From Pseudophaeobacter arcticus DSM 23566 (GTDB lineage Bacteria; Pseudomonadota; Alphaproteobacteria; Rhodobacterales; Rhodobacteraceae), in contig NZ_KI421507.1 in assembly GCF_000473205.1 (NCBI RefSeq), forward strand, positions 2,069,706 to 2,133,705: a stretch of DNA of 64,000 nucleotides. The letters run 5' to 3'. The notes beneath the pieces were generated by a model. It did not search any database, was not told the DNA's origin, and saw only the letters and a list, made by a program, of their open reading frames with translations. The position numbers and the translations under genes are program-made. Position 1 is the first letter of the stretch; every line of letters begins with the position of its first letter. This document shows positions 43,450-53,400 of this stretch, piece after piece.

Positions 43450-46400
43450 AACGACACCCATTGCAGAGACGCCCAATTACATCGTCCTCGACAAGTACAC
43501 CAAGGAGTGGGAAGCCACTGATTGCTACCAGAGCGAAGACGATCTGGAACGCGAATTGGTGCAGGATCTGGTCAATCAGGGCTATGAGTTCCTACCTGCT
43601 CTGACGACCCCAGATTCCATGCTTGCCAATGTGCGGGTGCAGCTGGAGCAGCTGAACAACGTCGCGTTTTCAGATGATGAATGGAAGCGTTTTGTCGAGA
43701 CCTACCTCGACAAGCCGAGCGACAGTATCGTCGACAAAACCCGCAAAATCCACGACGACTACATCCACGATTTTGTTTTCGACGACGGGCGCATCCAGAA
43801 CATCTACCTTGTCGACAAGAAGAACATGGCCCGCAACAAGCTGCAGGTGATCAAGCAGTTCGAGCAGGTCGGCACGCACGCCAATCGCTATGACGTAACG
43901 ATCCTGGTCAACGGTTTGCCATTGGTGCAGATCGAGCTGAAAAAGCGCGGCGTGGCGATCCGGGAAGCGTTTAACCAAATCCATCGCTACAGCAAGGAAA
44001 GCTTCAACAGCGAGCATTCCCTGTTCAAGTTCCTGCAGCTCTTCGTGATTTCGAATGGCACCGACACCCGGTATTTCGCCAACACTACCAAGCGTAACAA
44101 GAACAGCTTCGACTTCACCATGAACTGGGCGAAGTCGGACAACAGCTTGATCAAAGATCTGAAAGACTTCACTGCTACTTTCCTTCAGAAGCGCACGCTG
44201 CTTAACGTTTTGCTGCAGTATTCGGTCTTCGATGTCAGCGATACCTTGCTGGTCATGCGCCCCTACCAAATTGCTGCGACAGAACGCATTTTGTGGAAGA
44301 TCAAAAGTTCATTTGAGGCCAAAAACTGGAGAAAGCCAGAGAGTGGTGGCTTCATCTGGCACACCACTGGCTCTGGCAAAACGCTGACGAGTTTCAAGGC
44401 TGCGCGGTTAGCGACTGAGCTGGGATTTATCGACAAGGTCTTCTTCGTCGTGGACCGTAAGGATCTCGACTTCCAGACCATGAAGGAATACCAGCGATTT
44501 TCTCCTGACAGTGTAAACGGCTCTGACAGTACGGCCGGGTTGAAGCGCAACCTGGGTAAAGACGATAACAAAATCATCGTCACGACGATTCAGAAGCTGA
44601 ATAATCTTATGAAATCTGAAGGTGATCTGCCGGTGTACGATCAGCAGGTGGTCTTTATTTTCGACGAGTGCCACCGCAGTCAGTTTGGTGAGGCGCAGAA
44701 GAACCTGAAGAAGAAGTTCAAGCGATTTTACCAGTTCGGTTTCACCGGAACGCCGATCTTTCCTGAGAATGCACTTGGGGCTGAAACGACCGCCAGTGTA
44801 TTTGGCCGTGAACTACATTCCTATGTGATTACTGACGCCATTCGGGACGAAAAGGTTCTAAAGTTCAAGGTCGACTACAACGATGTGCGTCCCCGGTTCA
44901 AAGCCATCGAAACAGAGCAAGACGAAAAGAAGCTCAGCGCTACTGAAAACAAGCAAGCGCTTCTTCATCCAGAACGTATTCGGGAAGTCTCGCAGTATAT
45001 ACTGAACAACTTCCGTCAAAAAACTCACCGGATGCAAGCAGGCAGCAGTCGTTTCAACGCCATGTTCGCCGTCAGCAGTGTCGATGCGGCAAAGCTCTAC
45101 TATGAAACCTTAAACACGCTACAGGCAAACAGTGAAAAGCCGCTAAAGATCGCGACAATCTTCTCGTTTGCAGCCAACGAAGAGCAAGACGCGATCGGGG
45201 ACATTCAGGACGAGAGCTTTGATGTGTCAGCGATGAATAGCAGTGCGAAGGAATTTTTGAGCGCCGCAGTCGACGACTATAATGCCTTCTTCAAGACGAA
45301 TTTCAGTGTCGATAGCAGTGGTTTTCAGAACTACTACCGCGACCTTGCCAGCCGGGTTCGCTCGAAGGATATCGACCTGCTAATTGTCGTCGGCATGTTC
45401 CTTACTGGCTTTGATGCTCCGACGCTCAATACCTTGTTTGTTGACAAAAACCTCCGCTACCATGGCTTGATGCAGGCGTTTTCCAGGACCAACCGGATCT
45501 ACGATGCGACCAAGACATTCGGCAATATCGTAGCGTTCAGGGACCTTGAGCAAGCGACCATTGATGCGATCACGTTGTTCGGTGACAAAAACACAAAGAA
45601 CGTTGTGCTGGAAAAGAGCTACGACGAGTACATGAATGGTTTCGTTGATCAGGAAACCGGGGCGGCGCGACGCGGGTTCATTGATGTTGTGAAGGAGCTA
45701 ACCGAACGCTTTCCCAATCCGGACGAGATCGTCAAAGAAGAAGACAAGAAGGAGTTTGCAAAGCTCTTTGGTGAGTATATGAGGGTCGAAAATGTGCTTC
45801 GGAACTACGATGAATTCTCAGCATTGAAGGCCTATCAGGGCCTAGACCCGAAAGACGCCGATGCCGTCGAGGAGTTCAAGCAAAAGCATTACTTGAACGA
45901 TGTTGACCTTCGCGACTTGGAGGCAATCGACCTACCCTCAGAGAGAGCGGTTCAAGATTACCGATCATCGTACAATGATATTCGCGATTGGCAACGTCGA
46001 GAAAAATCGTCGGCTGAACAAGAACAGAACAATATCGAGTGGGATGACGTCGTTTTTGAGGTCGACCTTCTTAAATCGCAAGAGATCAACCTTGATTACA
46101 TCCTCGAGCTGATCTTCGACAAGAACAAGAAAGTGAAGAGCAAGGGAGATCTGATTGAAGATGCTCGCCGTGTCATTCGCGGCAGTCTTGGCAATCGGGC
46201 AAAAGAGAGTCTGATAGTGGACTTCATCAACCAGACTGATCTTGACAAGATTGATGACAAGGCTGGTGTGATCGACGCATTTTTCTCTTTTGCCCAAGCG
46301 GAGCAACGCAAGGAAGTCGAAGAGCTTATCAGGTCAGAAGATCTAAATTCTGATGCAGCAAGACGCTATATTTCGGCTTCCATAAAACGCGAATTTGCAA

Positions 46401-46540
46401 GTGAAAACGGCGCTGACCTAAATGCTATACTTCCCAAAATGAGCCCACTAAATCCGCAGTTTCGGACTAAGAAGACGACCGTCTTCGAGAAGATTACGGC
46501 CTTTGTCGAAAAGTTCAAAGGTGTGGGGGGGCAGATCTAG
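43439..46540 (+). CDS. hsdR: Type I restriction endonuclease subunit R
   Basis: 1033 residues from ATG 43439 ([14 protein letters not shown]); the frame also opens at 43406. An N-terminal PD-(D/E)xK nuclease is visible (Asp152, then QIELKKR with Glu166 and Lys168). The helicase-translocase has Walker A TTGSGKT (309-315), DECH (409-412) and FTGTPIF. The C-terminal helical part docks on the methyltransferase. Cleaves DNA unmodified at the target after translocation. Last gene of the operon; ends 30 bp from the convergent prophage spanin gene. Confidence 0.95.
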   Translation: MTSKTTPIAETPNYIVLDKYTKEWEATDCYQSEDDLERELVQDLVNQGYEFLPALTTPDSMLANVRVQLEQLNNVAFSDDEWKRFVETYLDKPSDSIVDKTRKIHDDYIHDFVFDDGRIQNIYLVDKKNMARNKLQVIKQFEQVGTHANRYDVTILVNGLPLVQIELKKRGVAIREAFNQIHRYSKESFNSEHSLFKFLQLFVISNGTDTRYFANTTKRNKNSFDFTMNWAKSDNSLIKDLKDFTATFLQKRTLLNVLLQYSVFDVSDTLLVMRPYQIAATERILWKIKSSFEAKNWRKPESGGFIWHTTGSGKTLTSFKAARLATELGFIDKVFFVVDRKDLDFQTMKEYQRFSPDSVNGSDSTAGLKRNLGKDDNKIIVTTIQKLNNLMKSEGDLPVYDQQVVFIFDECHRSQFGEAQKNLKKKFKRFYQFGFTGTPIFPENALGAETTASVFGRELHSYVITDAIRDEKVLKFKVDYNDVRPRFKAIETEQDEKKLSATENKQALLHPERIREVSQYILNNFRQKTHRMQAGSSRFNAMFAVSSVDAAKLYYETLNTLQANSEKPLKIATIFSFAANEEQDAIGDIQDESFDVSAMNSSAKEFLSAAVDDYNAFFKTNFSVDSSGFQNYYRDLASRVRSKDIDLLIVVGMFLTGFDAPTLNTLFVDKNLRYHGLMQAFSRTNRIYDATKTFGNIVAFRDLEQATIDAITLFGDKNTKNVVLEKSYDEYMNGFVDQETGAARRGFIDVVKELTERFPNPDEIVKEEDKKEFAKLFGEYMRVENVLRNYDEFSALKAYQGLDPKDADAVEEFKQKHYLNDVDLRDLEAIDLPSERAVQDYRSSYNDIRDWQRREKSSAEQEQNNIEWDDVVFEVDLLKSQEINLDYILELIFDKNKKVKSKGDLIEDARRVIRGSLGNRAKESLIVDFINQTDLDKIDDKAGVIDAFFSFAQAEQRKEVEELIRSEDLNSDAARRYISASIKREFASENGADLNAILPKMSPLNPQFRTKKTTVFEKITAFVEKFKGVGGQI

Positions 46541-46570
46541 TGATCTATGCGACCCATCACCGACCTACCT

Positions 46571-46819
46571 TTACTGCCCGTCTGGCAGGTCCAGGATCTC
46601 AGCCACGGCCTCCAGCTTGCCATTGGCGCAGGACCGCCCCCGCGCCTCGGCAATCAGGGCATCCGACATCTGGCCCTCAGACCGGGGCAGCGGGCCGGTG
46701 TATCCGGCGCAGGGCTGCAGCAGATCTGCCGGCACATTTGGCGGCGGTATCATCGCCTCACTGGCCGGTTGAGAACAACCGGCCAGCAGTAGCGGCAAGC
46801 AAAGGCGATAAAGGCGCAT
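46571..46819 (-). CDS. Rz1-like outer-membrane spanin lipoprotein
   Basis: 82 residues: signal peptide with lipobox LLAGC (Cys15), followed by a Pro-containing periplasmic part (PPPNVPADLLQPCAGYTG). ATG 46819 lies inside the Rz-like gene in another frame, overlapping it by 62 bp. This embedded arrangement is characteristic of Rz/Rz1 spanin pairs, which fuse the inner and outer membranes at the last step of lysis. Confidence 0.85.
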   Translation of the reverse strand: MRLYRLCLPLLLAGCSQPASEAMIPPPNVPADLLQPCAGYTGPLPRSEGQMSDALIAEARGRSCANGKLEAVAEILDLPDGQ

Positions 46820-47105
46820 CGCGGCCCTCCATGTTTTGCATCTCGTCTGATAGCGCCCCCCAGGTGCGGGCCTCATCGGCGGCGCGGTCCAGGTGGGCGC
46901 GGTGAATGCGGGCGGTCTCGGCGGCTTGCTGCAGGCTGGCCTGCGCTGTTGCCAGATCCACCTGCGAGGCCGCCAGCTCTGCCCGCAGCCTGGTGCGATC
47001 CTGGAAGGCGGCGCCAATGGTCCAGACCACCCCGGCCAGCAGGGCCACCAGGGCAAGCCCTGGCAGATTGCGCAGCACCCAACCCCATATCCTAACCGGG
47101 ATCAT
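46758..47105 (-). CDS. Rz-like inner-membrane spanin
   Basis: 115 residues: one N-terminal membrane segment (LRNLPGLALVALLAGVVWTIGAA) and a coiled-coil periplasmic part (RTRLRAELAASQVDLATAQASLQQAAE). ATG 47105 (MIPVRIWGW) overlaps the lysozyme stop by 4 bp, so I chose it over the frame start at 47132. Pairs with the overlapping Rz1-like lipoprotein. Confidence 0.82.
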   Translation of the reverse strand: MIPVRIWGWVLRNLPGLALVALLAGVVWTIGAAFQDRTRLRAELAASQVDLATAQASLQQAAETARIHRAHLDRAADEARTWGALSDEMQNMEGRDAPLSPLLAATAGRLFSTGQ

Positions 47106-47836
47106 GCCGGTTCTTTCAGGGCCTGATGGCACATGGCGCGCTCGGCGCCGCGCCGGTTGCTCAGCCCCGGTATGATCCGCCCGCCTGCCCTGTTCCAGCG
47201 CGGCAGCTCATTGCAGGCGCCTGTCAGATCCCCGACATTGGCCTTACGCACCAGGGTCGATTTGCAGGCCGCCCCTGCCCCGACGTTGTAGGTCCAGCTG
47301 ACCAGGGCGATCTTCATGCCCACCGGCACCGGGTGTTTCAGGCATTTGTCCAGCGCCACCTCATAGGCAACGATCTCGCGCGCCAGCATTTTATCGCACT
47401 CGGCCTTGCTGTAGCGATCACCCGGTTGCACCCCCTTGGTTTCTCCATAGCAGACGGTCCAGATACCCACGACATCGCGGTAGGCCTCGGTCCGCAGGCC
47501 CTCCCACTGGCCAATGAAGCCAATGGCCGTGCTCATGGCGATGCCGCTGCCCGCGATCAGCCCAACCGTGCGCCGCCGCACCGCGCCGCCCGTGTCGCGC
47601 CGGAAGGCGGCAAGGCCCGACAGCCCGGACAGCCCGCTTTGCAGCACCAGCCGCGCCGGGATCGCCAGCACCTGACACGTGGCCGAGGCCATGGCAAAAT
47701 ACAGCGGATCCCAGCCCAGCATGCCGGGTTGGACCAGGGCCAGAAAATATCCGCCCAGCAGAACCAGGCTCGCCAAAATGAGCCAGACAGACCAGGACTT
47801 GCCAAGCGTGGCGCGCCAGTTTGAGATCAGTTTCAT
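47102..47836 (-). CDS. Phage lysozyme (GH24) with N-terminal membrane segments
   Basis: 244 residues. The C-terminal ~145 residues are a T4-type lysozyme with the Glu112-Asp121-Thr127 catalytic spacing of T4 Glu11-Asp20-Thr26 (WEGLRTEAYRDVVGIWTVCYG). The first ~70 residues hold one strong membrane segment (WSVWLILASLVLLGGYFLALV) and a second weaker one, and another weak hydrophobic run (VGLIAGSGIAMSTAIGF) precedes the active site. ATG 47836 has GGAG upstream. The enzyme is probably membrane-tethered before release. Confidence 0.85.
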   Translation of the reverse strand: MKLISNWRATLGKSWSVWLILASLVLLGGYFLALVQPGMLGWDPLYFAMASATCQVLAIPARLVLQSGLSGLSGLAAFRRDTGGAVRRRTVGLIAGSGIAMSTAIGFIGQWEGLRTEAYRDVVGIWTVCYGETKGVQPGDRYSKAECDKMLAREIVAYEVALDKCLKHPVPVGMKIALVSWTYNVGAGAACKSTLVRKANVGDLTGACNELPRWNRAGGRIIPGLSNRRGAERAMCHQALKEPA

Positions 47837-47907
47837 AATGTTTGCTCCAATGCAAAAGACCCCGCCAGCGGCAGGGTTGGTTTCAGGTTTTGGGTTTTGT
47901 GGTAGTT

Positions 47908-48225
47908 TTACGGCTTGGCGCGCAGCAGCCATTTGGTCAGCAGCACCTCAGCCCCGCGCGGGCCGATATAGGCCGCCAGCGCCACAATGCCGGTGGTCAC
48001 GGTGGGCCCGGCGCCCATGTAGCTGGCAATGGCCTCGCCAATGATGGCCATGCCGATGGCCACCGGTATTTCCCAGAGCAGCTCCGGGCCAAAGAAACGC
48101 CGCTGGCCTTTGCGCACCTCGCCGGAATGCCACATCAAGCGGCCTATACTGGCCCCGACCAGCGTGGTGGCAGCACCACCCAGCAGGTTCGACATCCAGT
48201 CGATCAGCCCCGGCTCAGGCATCAC
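47908..48225 (-). CDS. Phage holin (LydA-type)
   Basis: 105 residues with hydrophobic segments LLGGAATTLVGASIGRLMW, LLWEIPVAIGMAIIGEAIASYM and VTTGIVALAAYIGPRGAEVLL, resembling LydA-family holins. It forms lesions in the inner membrane at lysis time. Start overlaps the upstream stop by 4 bp. It sits between tail genes and the lysozyme, as expected for a lysis cassette. Confidence 0.75.
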   Translation of the reverse strand: MMPEPGLIDWMSNLLGGAATTLVGASIGRLMWHSGEVRKGQRRFFGPELLWEIPVAIGMAIIGEAIASYMGAGPTVTTGIVALAAYIGPRGAEVLLTKWLLRAKP

Positions 48226-48656
48226 CCCGCCCCCAGAGTGTTCAGCGCCGCATCAAGCGCCACCAGGGCGGCCTGCACCTGCGCAGGCGTTGTCGCGACC
48301 TCAATTGCCGCGCGGGTTTTGCGCCGCAGACCGGCCAGCTGGGCCGCGATGTCGGCATAGCTCTCAGCCATCGCGACAATCGCCGCTGCCAGATCCGCAA
48401 CCGCTTCGCCGGTAATGGCCGCCTCGGCCTGCAGCATGGCCAGCTGATCGGCGCTGGCCGCATCCGCCAGATACCCCCGCGCCGCCAGGGCCTTGGTGGC
48501 CCAGCTGTCGCGTTCCGCCTGGGGCACCTGGCCGGTGATTTCCGATGCCGCCGCTGCGAGCTGCTGCAGCGCCCGAGACAGGCCGTCAGCCTTGGCCTGC
48601 GCCAGGCCCTCGGCAGCGTGGGTTTCTGCGGTGGTGATCGTGAGCAAGAATGTCAT
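48222..48656 (-). CDS. Phage protein, Ala-rich helical, unknown function
   Basis: 144 residues from ATG 48656 (MTFLLTITTAETHAAEGL); almost entirely helical with many Ala (KADGLSRALQQLAAAASEITG, LADLAAAIVAMAESYADIAAQL). Position after distal tail genes is typical of a tail-fibre accessory protein, but I cannot assign a function. The stop overlaps the holin start. Confidence 0.65.
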   Translation of the reverse strand: MTFLLTITTAETHAAEGLAQAKADGLSRALQQLAAAASEITGQVPQAERDSWATKALAARGYLADAASADQLAMLQAEAAITGEAVADLAAAIVAMAESYADIAAQLAGLRRKTRAAIEVATTPAQVQAALVALDAALNTLGAG

Positions 48657-48660
48657 GGGC

Positions 48661-48993
48661 CTATGCCTCCGGCGTGGCAGGTTTGCGGATGATGGGATCG
48701 GGCACGGCCCCGGCGACAACGCTCAGAACCGGCGCGACGGTGGGCTGGTGCGCCGCGGCTGTGGCTGCGTCATAGCGCCAGCGCAGCGACAGGGTCAGCA
48801 CGCCGCCACTGCGCCTGATGCGCCCCACAAAAGGATGATCGCCCTCGGGCTCAGCAAAGCCGCCCTCGGGCACGGCGGAGAGATCATAATCCAGGCCATC
48901 GACGGTGAGCGTGTCGCCTGCAACGCTGGCGGAGGTTTCAGGCTGGCCAGGTTGGCCGGGCAGACCGGCGCTGCAGATAAAAGTGATATGCAT
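48661..48993 (-). CDS. Phage protein of unknown function, beta-rich
   Basis: 110 residues (MHITFICSAGLPGQPGQPETS...), with DGLDYDLSAVPEGGFAEPEGDHPFVGRI resembling short proteins encoded next to tail-fibre genes in alphaproteobacterial phages. Ends 4 bp before the next gene. Role unknown. Confidence 0.62.
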   Translation of the reverse strand: MHITFICSAGLPGQPGQPETSASVAGDTLTVDGLDYDLSAVPEGGFAEPEGDHPFVGRIRRSGGVLTLSLRWRYDAATAAAHQPTVAPVLSVVAGAVPDPIIRKPATPEA

Positions 48994-49005
48994 GGGAACG
49001 CTCCT

Positions 49006-49515
49006 TTAGAACCAGCGGCCAGTGGCTGTCATGTGAAGTAAAACGGTATCGGAGGCACCAAAGCCCGTGGCGCCGATCTGGTTGCGCAGGCCCAGGTGGC
49101 CCACAGAGGCACTTGCAACATCCACGAAGACCTGCCCCAGTTCATTTCTTGTCGGCGTCAGGTTTGCAGTCGCGCTGTCGTTATCGACACTCCCCTCCAA
49201 AACCAGCCCAGTGACGGTGCTGAAGGCGGCGGGGAATGCCCAAATCCCAAACATAAGATCCGGCACCGAATAACTCAGCTGGACCAGATGGGTGCAGATC
49301 TGGGTGCCATCGGGGAAGCGCACATAGGCGCCATTGGCATTGCTGCCCCTTACGACCCCAGCGCCGCTGTCCAGGTAGCTGCGCCAGTCTTCCATGAAGC
49401 CGACAAAATCATCGGTGGCCCATTTGAACAGAGCAAACATCTTGGCGTCAAAATCTGCCTCTGGCGCAGAGCGTGACGGAATAGCCGGCAAAGCCGGGGC
49501 AATGGGTGCTGCCAT
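49006..49515 (-). CDS. Phage distal tail or fibre-type protein
   Basis: 169 residues. N-terminal Pro/Ala-rich linker, then DFDAKMFALFKWATDDFVGFMEDW and a beta-rich body (GAYVRFPDGTQICTHL, LVQLSYSVPDLMFGIWAFPAAF). This DFDAKM..LF pattern is common in phage tail proteins next to fibre genes. Host-recognition role inferred from place only. Confidence 0.62.
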   Translation of the reverse strand: MAAPIAPALPAIPSRSAPEADFDAKMFALFKWATDDFVGFMEDWRSYLDSGAGVVRGSNANGAYVRFPDGTQICTHLVQLSYSVPDLMFGIWAFPAAFSTVTGLVLEGSVDNDSATANLTPTRNELGQVFVDVASASVGHLGLRNQIGATGFGASDTVLLHMTATGRWF

Positions 49516-49527
49516 GGTTGCGCACTC

Positions 49528-50439
49528 CTATTTGATGGTTTTGAGAACAAGGGTGAAGATTGAATCCCCAGCCGCATCCAGCGGCTGCGTGTGGTCATCG
49601 ACAAAGCCAAGGCCCTCGATGCCGTAGTTTGGCGCGTATTCGCTGGAGCCATAAAAGGCGGTCACCAGACCATCCACCTCGGCCACCAGATCCATCACAC
49701 GCGGCGCCTGCACCGTCGGCACCCGCAAAGGCACCGTCACCTTGCGGGTGGAACCGCGCTTGATCAGCAGCTCATCGCCAAACTGGTCAAACTCCTTGCG
49801 GCTGTGGCTGACATGGCCGACCTCGGCGCCATCCATGATACTGCCCAGAATATGGTTGCGGCCCAGCACGATATGGCCAACCTCGGCCACCGCACCCGGT
49901 GCGGAGATGGTGATATCGATCTGATGACCGATATAGCCGGGAAAGCCGTTCAACACCTTCTGGCGCGCATAAAAAATGCCGCCAAAGAAATAGGTGTACA
50001 TGCTGACCACATGGCCCGTGTCTGCCAGCACAAAGGTCTGATCATAAATCAGGGTGCCGCCGTCGCGCACGGCGATCTGCACCGCCCCCGCCGTGAGGCC
50101 AAACAGCGAGATCGCATCGCAGTCCCGCGTTGGCACAATGGAATAGGTGATCTCATCGGCGCGGCTGGCCTTGTTGGAGCGGCGATTGTCAAAAGCCGAC
50201 CAGCGCCGGGTGGCAAGCCGCAGATCCAGCCACCAGCTGCCAGCATCCGAGACCGGGTCATGACCCAGATTGCCGGGCTGCACGCTCTCATAGATGCGGT
50301 GGGTCACCAGCGATATCACCCGATCCCCCAGGGCATAGGTGACGCCCACATCCCAGACCGGATGATCATCCTCGGCAATATTGGAGCCCACCAGCTCAAC
50401 ATCGGTGACCGGCATCGGCGCAATAATATTGAAGTCCAT
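49528..50439 (-). CDS. Phage tail protein (carbohydrate-binding-like)
   Basis: 303 residues from ATG 50439 (MDFNIIAPMPVTDVEL). The central part has VWDVGVTYALGDRVISLVTHRIYESVQPGNLGHDP, similar to chitin/carbohydrate-binding modules found in tail proteins. Beta-rich elsewhere. It directly follows the tape measure gene, so a distal tail or baseplate-hub position is likely. Confidence 0.7.
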   Translation of the reverse strand: MDFNIIAPMPVTDVELVGSNIAEDDHPVWDVGVTYALGDRVISLVTHRIYESVQPGNLGHDPVSDAGSWWLDLRLATRRWSAFDNRRSNKASRADEITYSIVPTRDCDAISLFGLTAGAVQIAVRDGGTLIYDQTFVLADTGHVVSMYTYFFGGIFYARQKVLNGFPGYIGHQIDITISAPGAVAEVGHIVLGRNHILGSIMDGAEVGHVSHSRKEFDQFGDELLIKRGSTRKVTVPLRVPTVQAPRVMDLVAEVDGLVTAFYGSSEYAPNYGIEGLGFVDDHTQPLDAAGDSIFTLVLKTIK

Positions 50440-50452
50440 CACAGCACCTCCC

Positions 50453-53400
50453 TCAAACCATTTCCGGCGGCAGGCCCGCATCGTTCCAGTTTTCCACCAC
50501 ACGCGCGATTGTCTTGATCAGCAGCTCCACCTTCTGGCCCTGCACCCCGGCCTGGCGCGCCAGGTTATCAACGCTCTCCACCACCCGGCGGTTGTCCAGC
50601 ATCGCCCTGGAATCAGAATGGCTGATCACCCGGCTGGATCCGGTATTCTCCAGCTCCCAGCCGCGCTCCCCAACCACACGCCAGCCACCGGCATGCACAC
50701 CGCCAGCGGCAAACTGCGGCACCCCGCCCAGATCGCGGATCTGTTCGCGCAAACGCGCCAGTCTGGATTTCTTCTCGGTTGTTGAGCGGTTCACCCGCCG
50801 CATCACCTCGCCATAAGAGGCCGATCCCAACTGTTCCTGCAGCGCCGCCTTGAAGGCCGCGAGATTGGCTGCGGTGCCGCCGTAATAATCAAAGGAGGAG
50901 GTCAGATAGCCGTTTGGCCCCAGGCCAACGCTTTGGTCCTGCCCCACCAGGGAGATACCGTATTGCCGCCGAAGCGCCTCGAATGTGGCCAGGGTGCCCT
51001 CTGACTGGCTCTTCTGTTGCCCGGCGATCTCAACCCCTTCGGTTTGCAACCCCACAAGTTTGAGCTGGCCTTTGCGATGATCCACATCTTCCTGCACCGC
51101 ATCCCGCAGCGCGCTCAACATGGCTTGCAACGCGCTCAGAGGGGCTGTCAGCCCGCTGGTCGAGGCCACCAGATCGCTGAACACGCTGTCAGCGGTCAGG
51201 GTGACGCCACCATCAAAGGTGAGATTGCCGCCATTGCTGCCGATCAGATCATGCAGCTCGGTCAGCCGGCCAATGGCGGCATTGCCCTCCTCGGTCAGGG
51301 CAACATTCACCTGGCGCGACAGCGTTGCGGCCTGTGTCAGCAACAAAGCACGCGTCTCCCCATCCAGATCCTGCACCAGCTTCAGCCGCATATCGCGCCG
51401 GATCTCTGCATCGGTGCTCAGCGCCAGCCGCCGGGTCTCGACATCAAGATCCTGCCCCAACATCAGATCCAGCGTTGCCACATGTTCCGACAGGGCATTG
51501 GTGGCGATCCAGCGATCCGCCGCTGTCAGATCATCGCGGCGAATGACAAAATCCAGCGTTGTCTGGATCCCCGTCCCGGCGTTCTCCACCAGGTGGCGCA
51601 GCCAGAACGGCGCGGTGTCATCCAGCGCCACCGCCACATCAAGACGCCCCACCAGATCATCATAGGAGAAGGCCTCCGCATCCTTGATCGCATCCTCCAG
51701 CGCCCCCAATGACGACTGGAACGCCTCCACCGTGCCATCCCAATCCGCATGCAGCGCCTGCACCCCGTCGCTCAGCTCGCCAACCTGAACACTGGTCAGG
51801 CCTTTCAGTTGCAGGAAGGTGCCAAGGTCGGTCAGCACCTCGATCTGCTGTTTATACAGCGCTTCCAGCACCTCCTCATTGCCGCTTTCCAGCTCAGAGA
51901 CCCCGGCGACAAAGTTCAGCTTGCCCTGCACCAGGGCGGCAAGACGGCGATACTCCAATGAGGATCTGGCCGTCCCCAGGGCCGATTGCAGATAGTCCCG
52001 CGCCAGACCAGACAGGCCCGCCGCCGCCTCCTGATCACCACCGCGCGCCGCCTCATAGGCCTCCTCAAACCGGCGCCGCTGGGCTGCCGCCGCCTGCTCG
52101 CGGCTGGCACCGCCCAGCTCGGAGGTGCCCAGACCCGACAGATAGTCCCGCAGGCTCTCCGCCGTGCGCGCCCAGAGCGTCGCCGCAGCCCGTGCATCCG
52201 CCGCCATATCGCGCGCGGTTTCGATCTGCAGGCCAATCTCGCCGCCAATCTCATCCAGCATGCCCGCCATCGACAGGGTGAAGCTGTCCACCTGCGGCAG
52301 CACCTGATCCATTGCCCCCGACATCTGCAGCAGGCTGGCGTAAAGTTTCCGCCCGTGTTCAGTGGTGAGATCCAGGCTCTCAACCAGCTCCCGGAACCCG
52401 GCCCGGCTTTCTGGCATCGCCACGCCAATATCGTCAAAGCGCTCCCGCAGGCGGCGCAGGATGGTTTCGGTCTGCTCGCCTTCAGAATAGAACCCGGCAA
52501 AATAGCTGTTGGCCGCCGCACTCAACCCCTCGGCACCGCCAAAGAGATCCACCAGCGCCGAGGCATTGTCACCACCTGTCAGGGACATATCAAAGCTCTG
52601 GTGTCCCAGCAGATCCGCCACATCATTGAAGGCCAGCAGACTGCCCGACAGCCGCGCCATCGTCTCCAGGGCGGTTTCTCCGGCGCGGCTGAAGTCCTCT
52701 GTGCCCAGGATCAGCTCGGCCATGGCATTGCCGGTGGCCTCGATCTGCTCCTGCAGCGCTTGCTGGATCTCTTCCTGGGTTTTGCCATTGATCCAGATGG
52801 TGAAGCCCTCGCCGGTGAAGCCTTCCAGCGCATCCGTGCTCAGCCCCAGGGTTTCCGCCATATCCGTCAGGCCCGTGGTCAGCCCCGCCATGCTGTCATC
52901 CAGCATCTCTTCGAACTCAGCCTCCAGCGGTTTGTAATAGGTCCGGTTGGAGCGCAGAAAGCCGCCTTTGTAAAAATCAAACTGGCCGCCATTGAAGCCC
53001 TCGGCATCAAAGCTGCCGCGAATGCCGGTGCCGACGTATTTGCGGCTCAGCCCCTTGGCCAGCAGCGCAATCACGCCCACAATAATCCCGAGTGCCGGCA
53101 GGGCCGCGCCAATTGCGCCCCAGCCGCCCGTGGCCCCCGAGAGCAACCCGCCGATATTGGCAAAGCTGGAGCCAAGGCCACCCCCAGACAAGACCCCCAA
53201 GAAGCCCGATCCAACCCCCGACAGGGCACTGCCTGCGCCGGTCAGTTTCAGCAAGCCACCGGCCCCATTCAGCAAGCCCCCCAGGCCGCCCCCCAGGCCG
53301 CCACCGCCACCGCCGCCACCAAGGGCCGCGCCAACACCACCACCGCCACCAAGGTTCAGACCGCCAAGCCCCAGAATGCCCGAGATCGAGGCCACCACCG

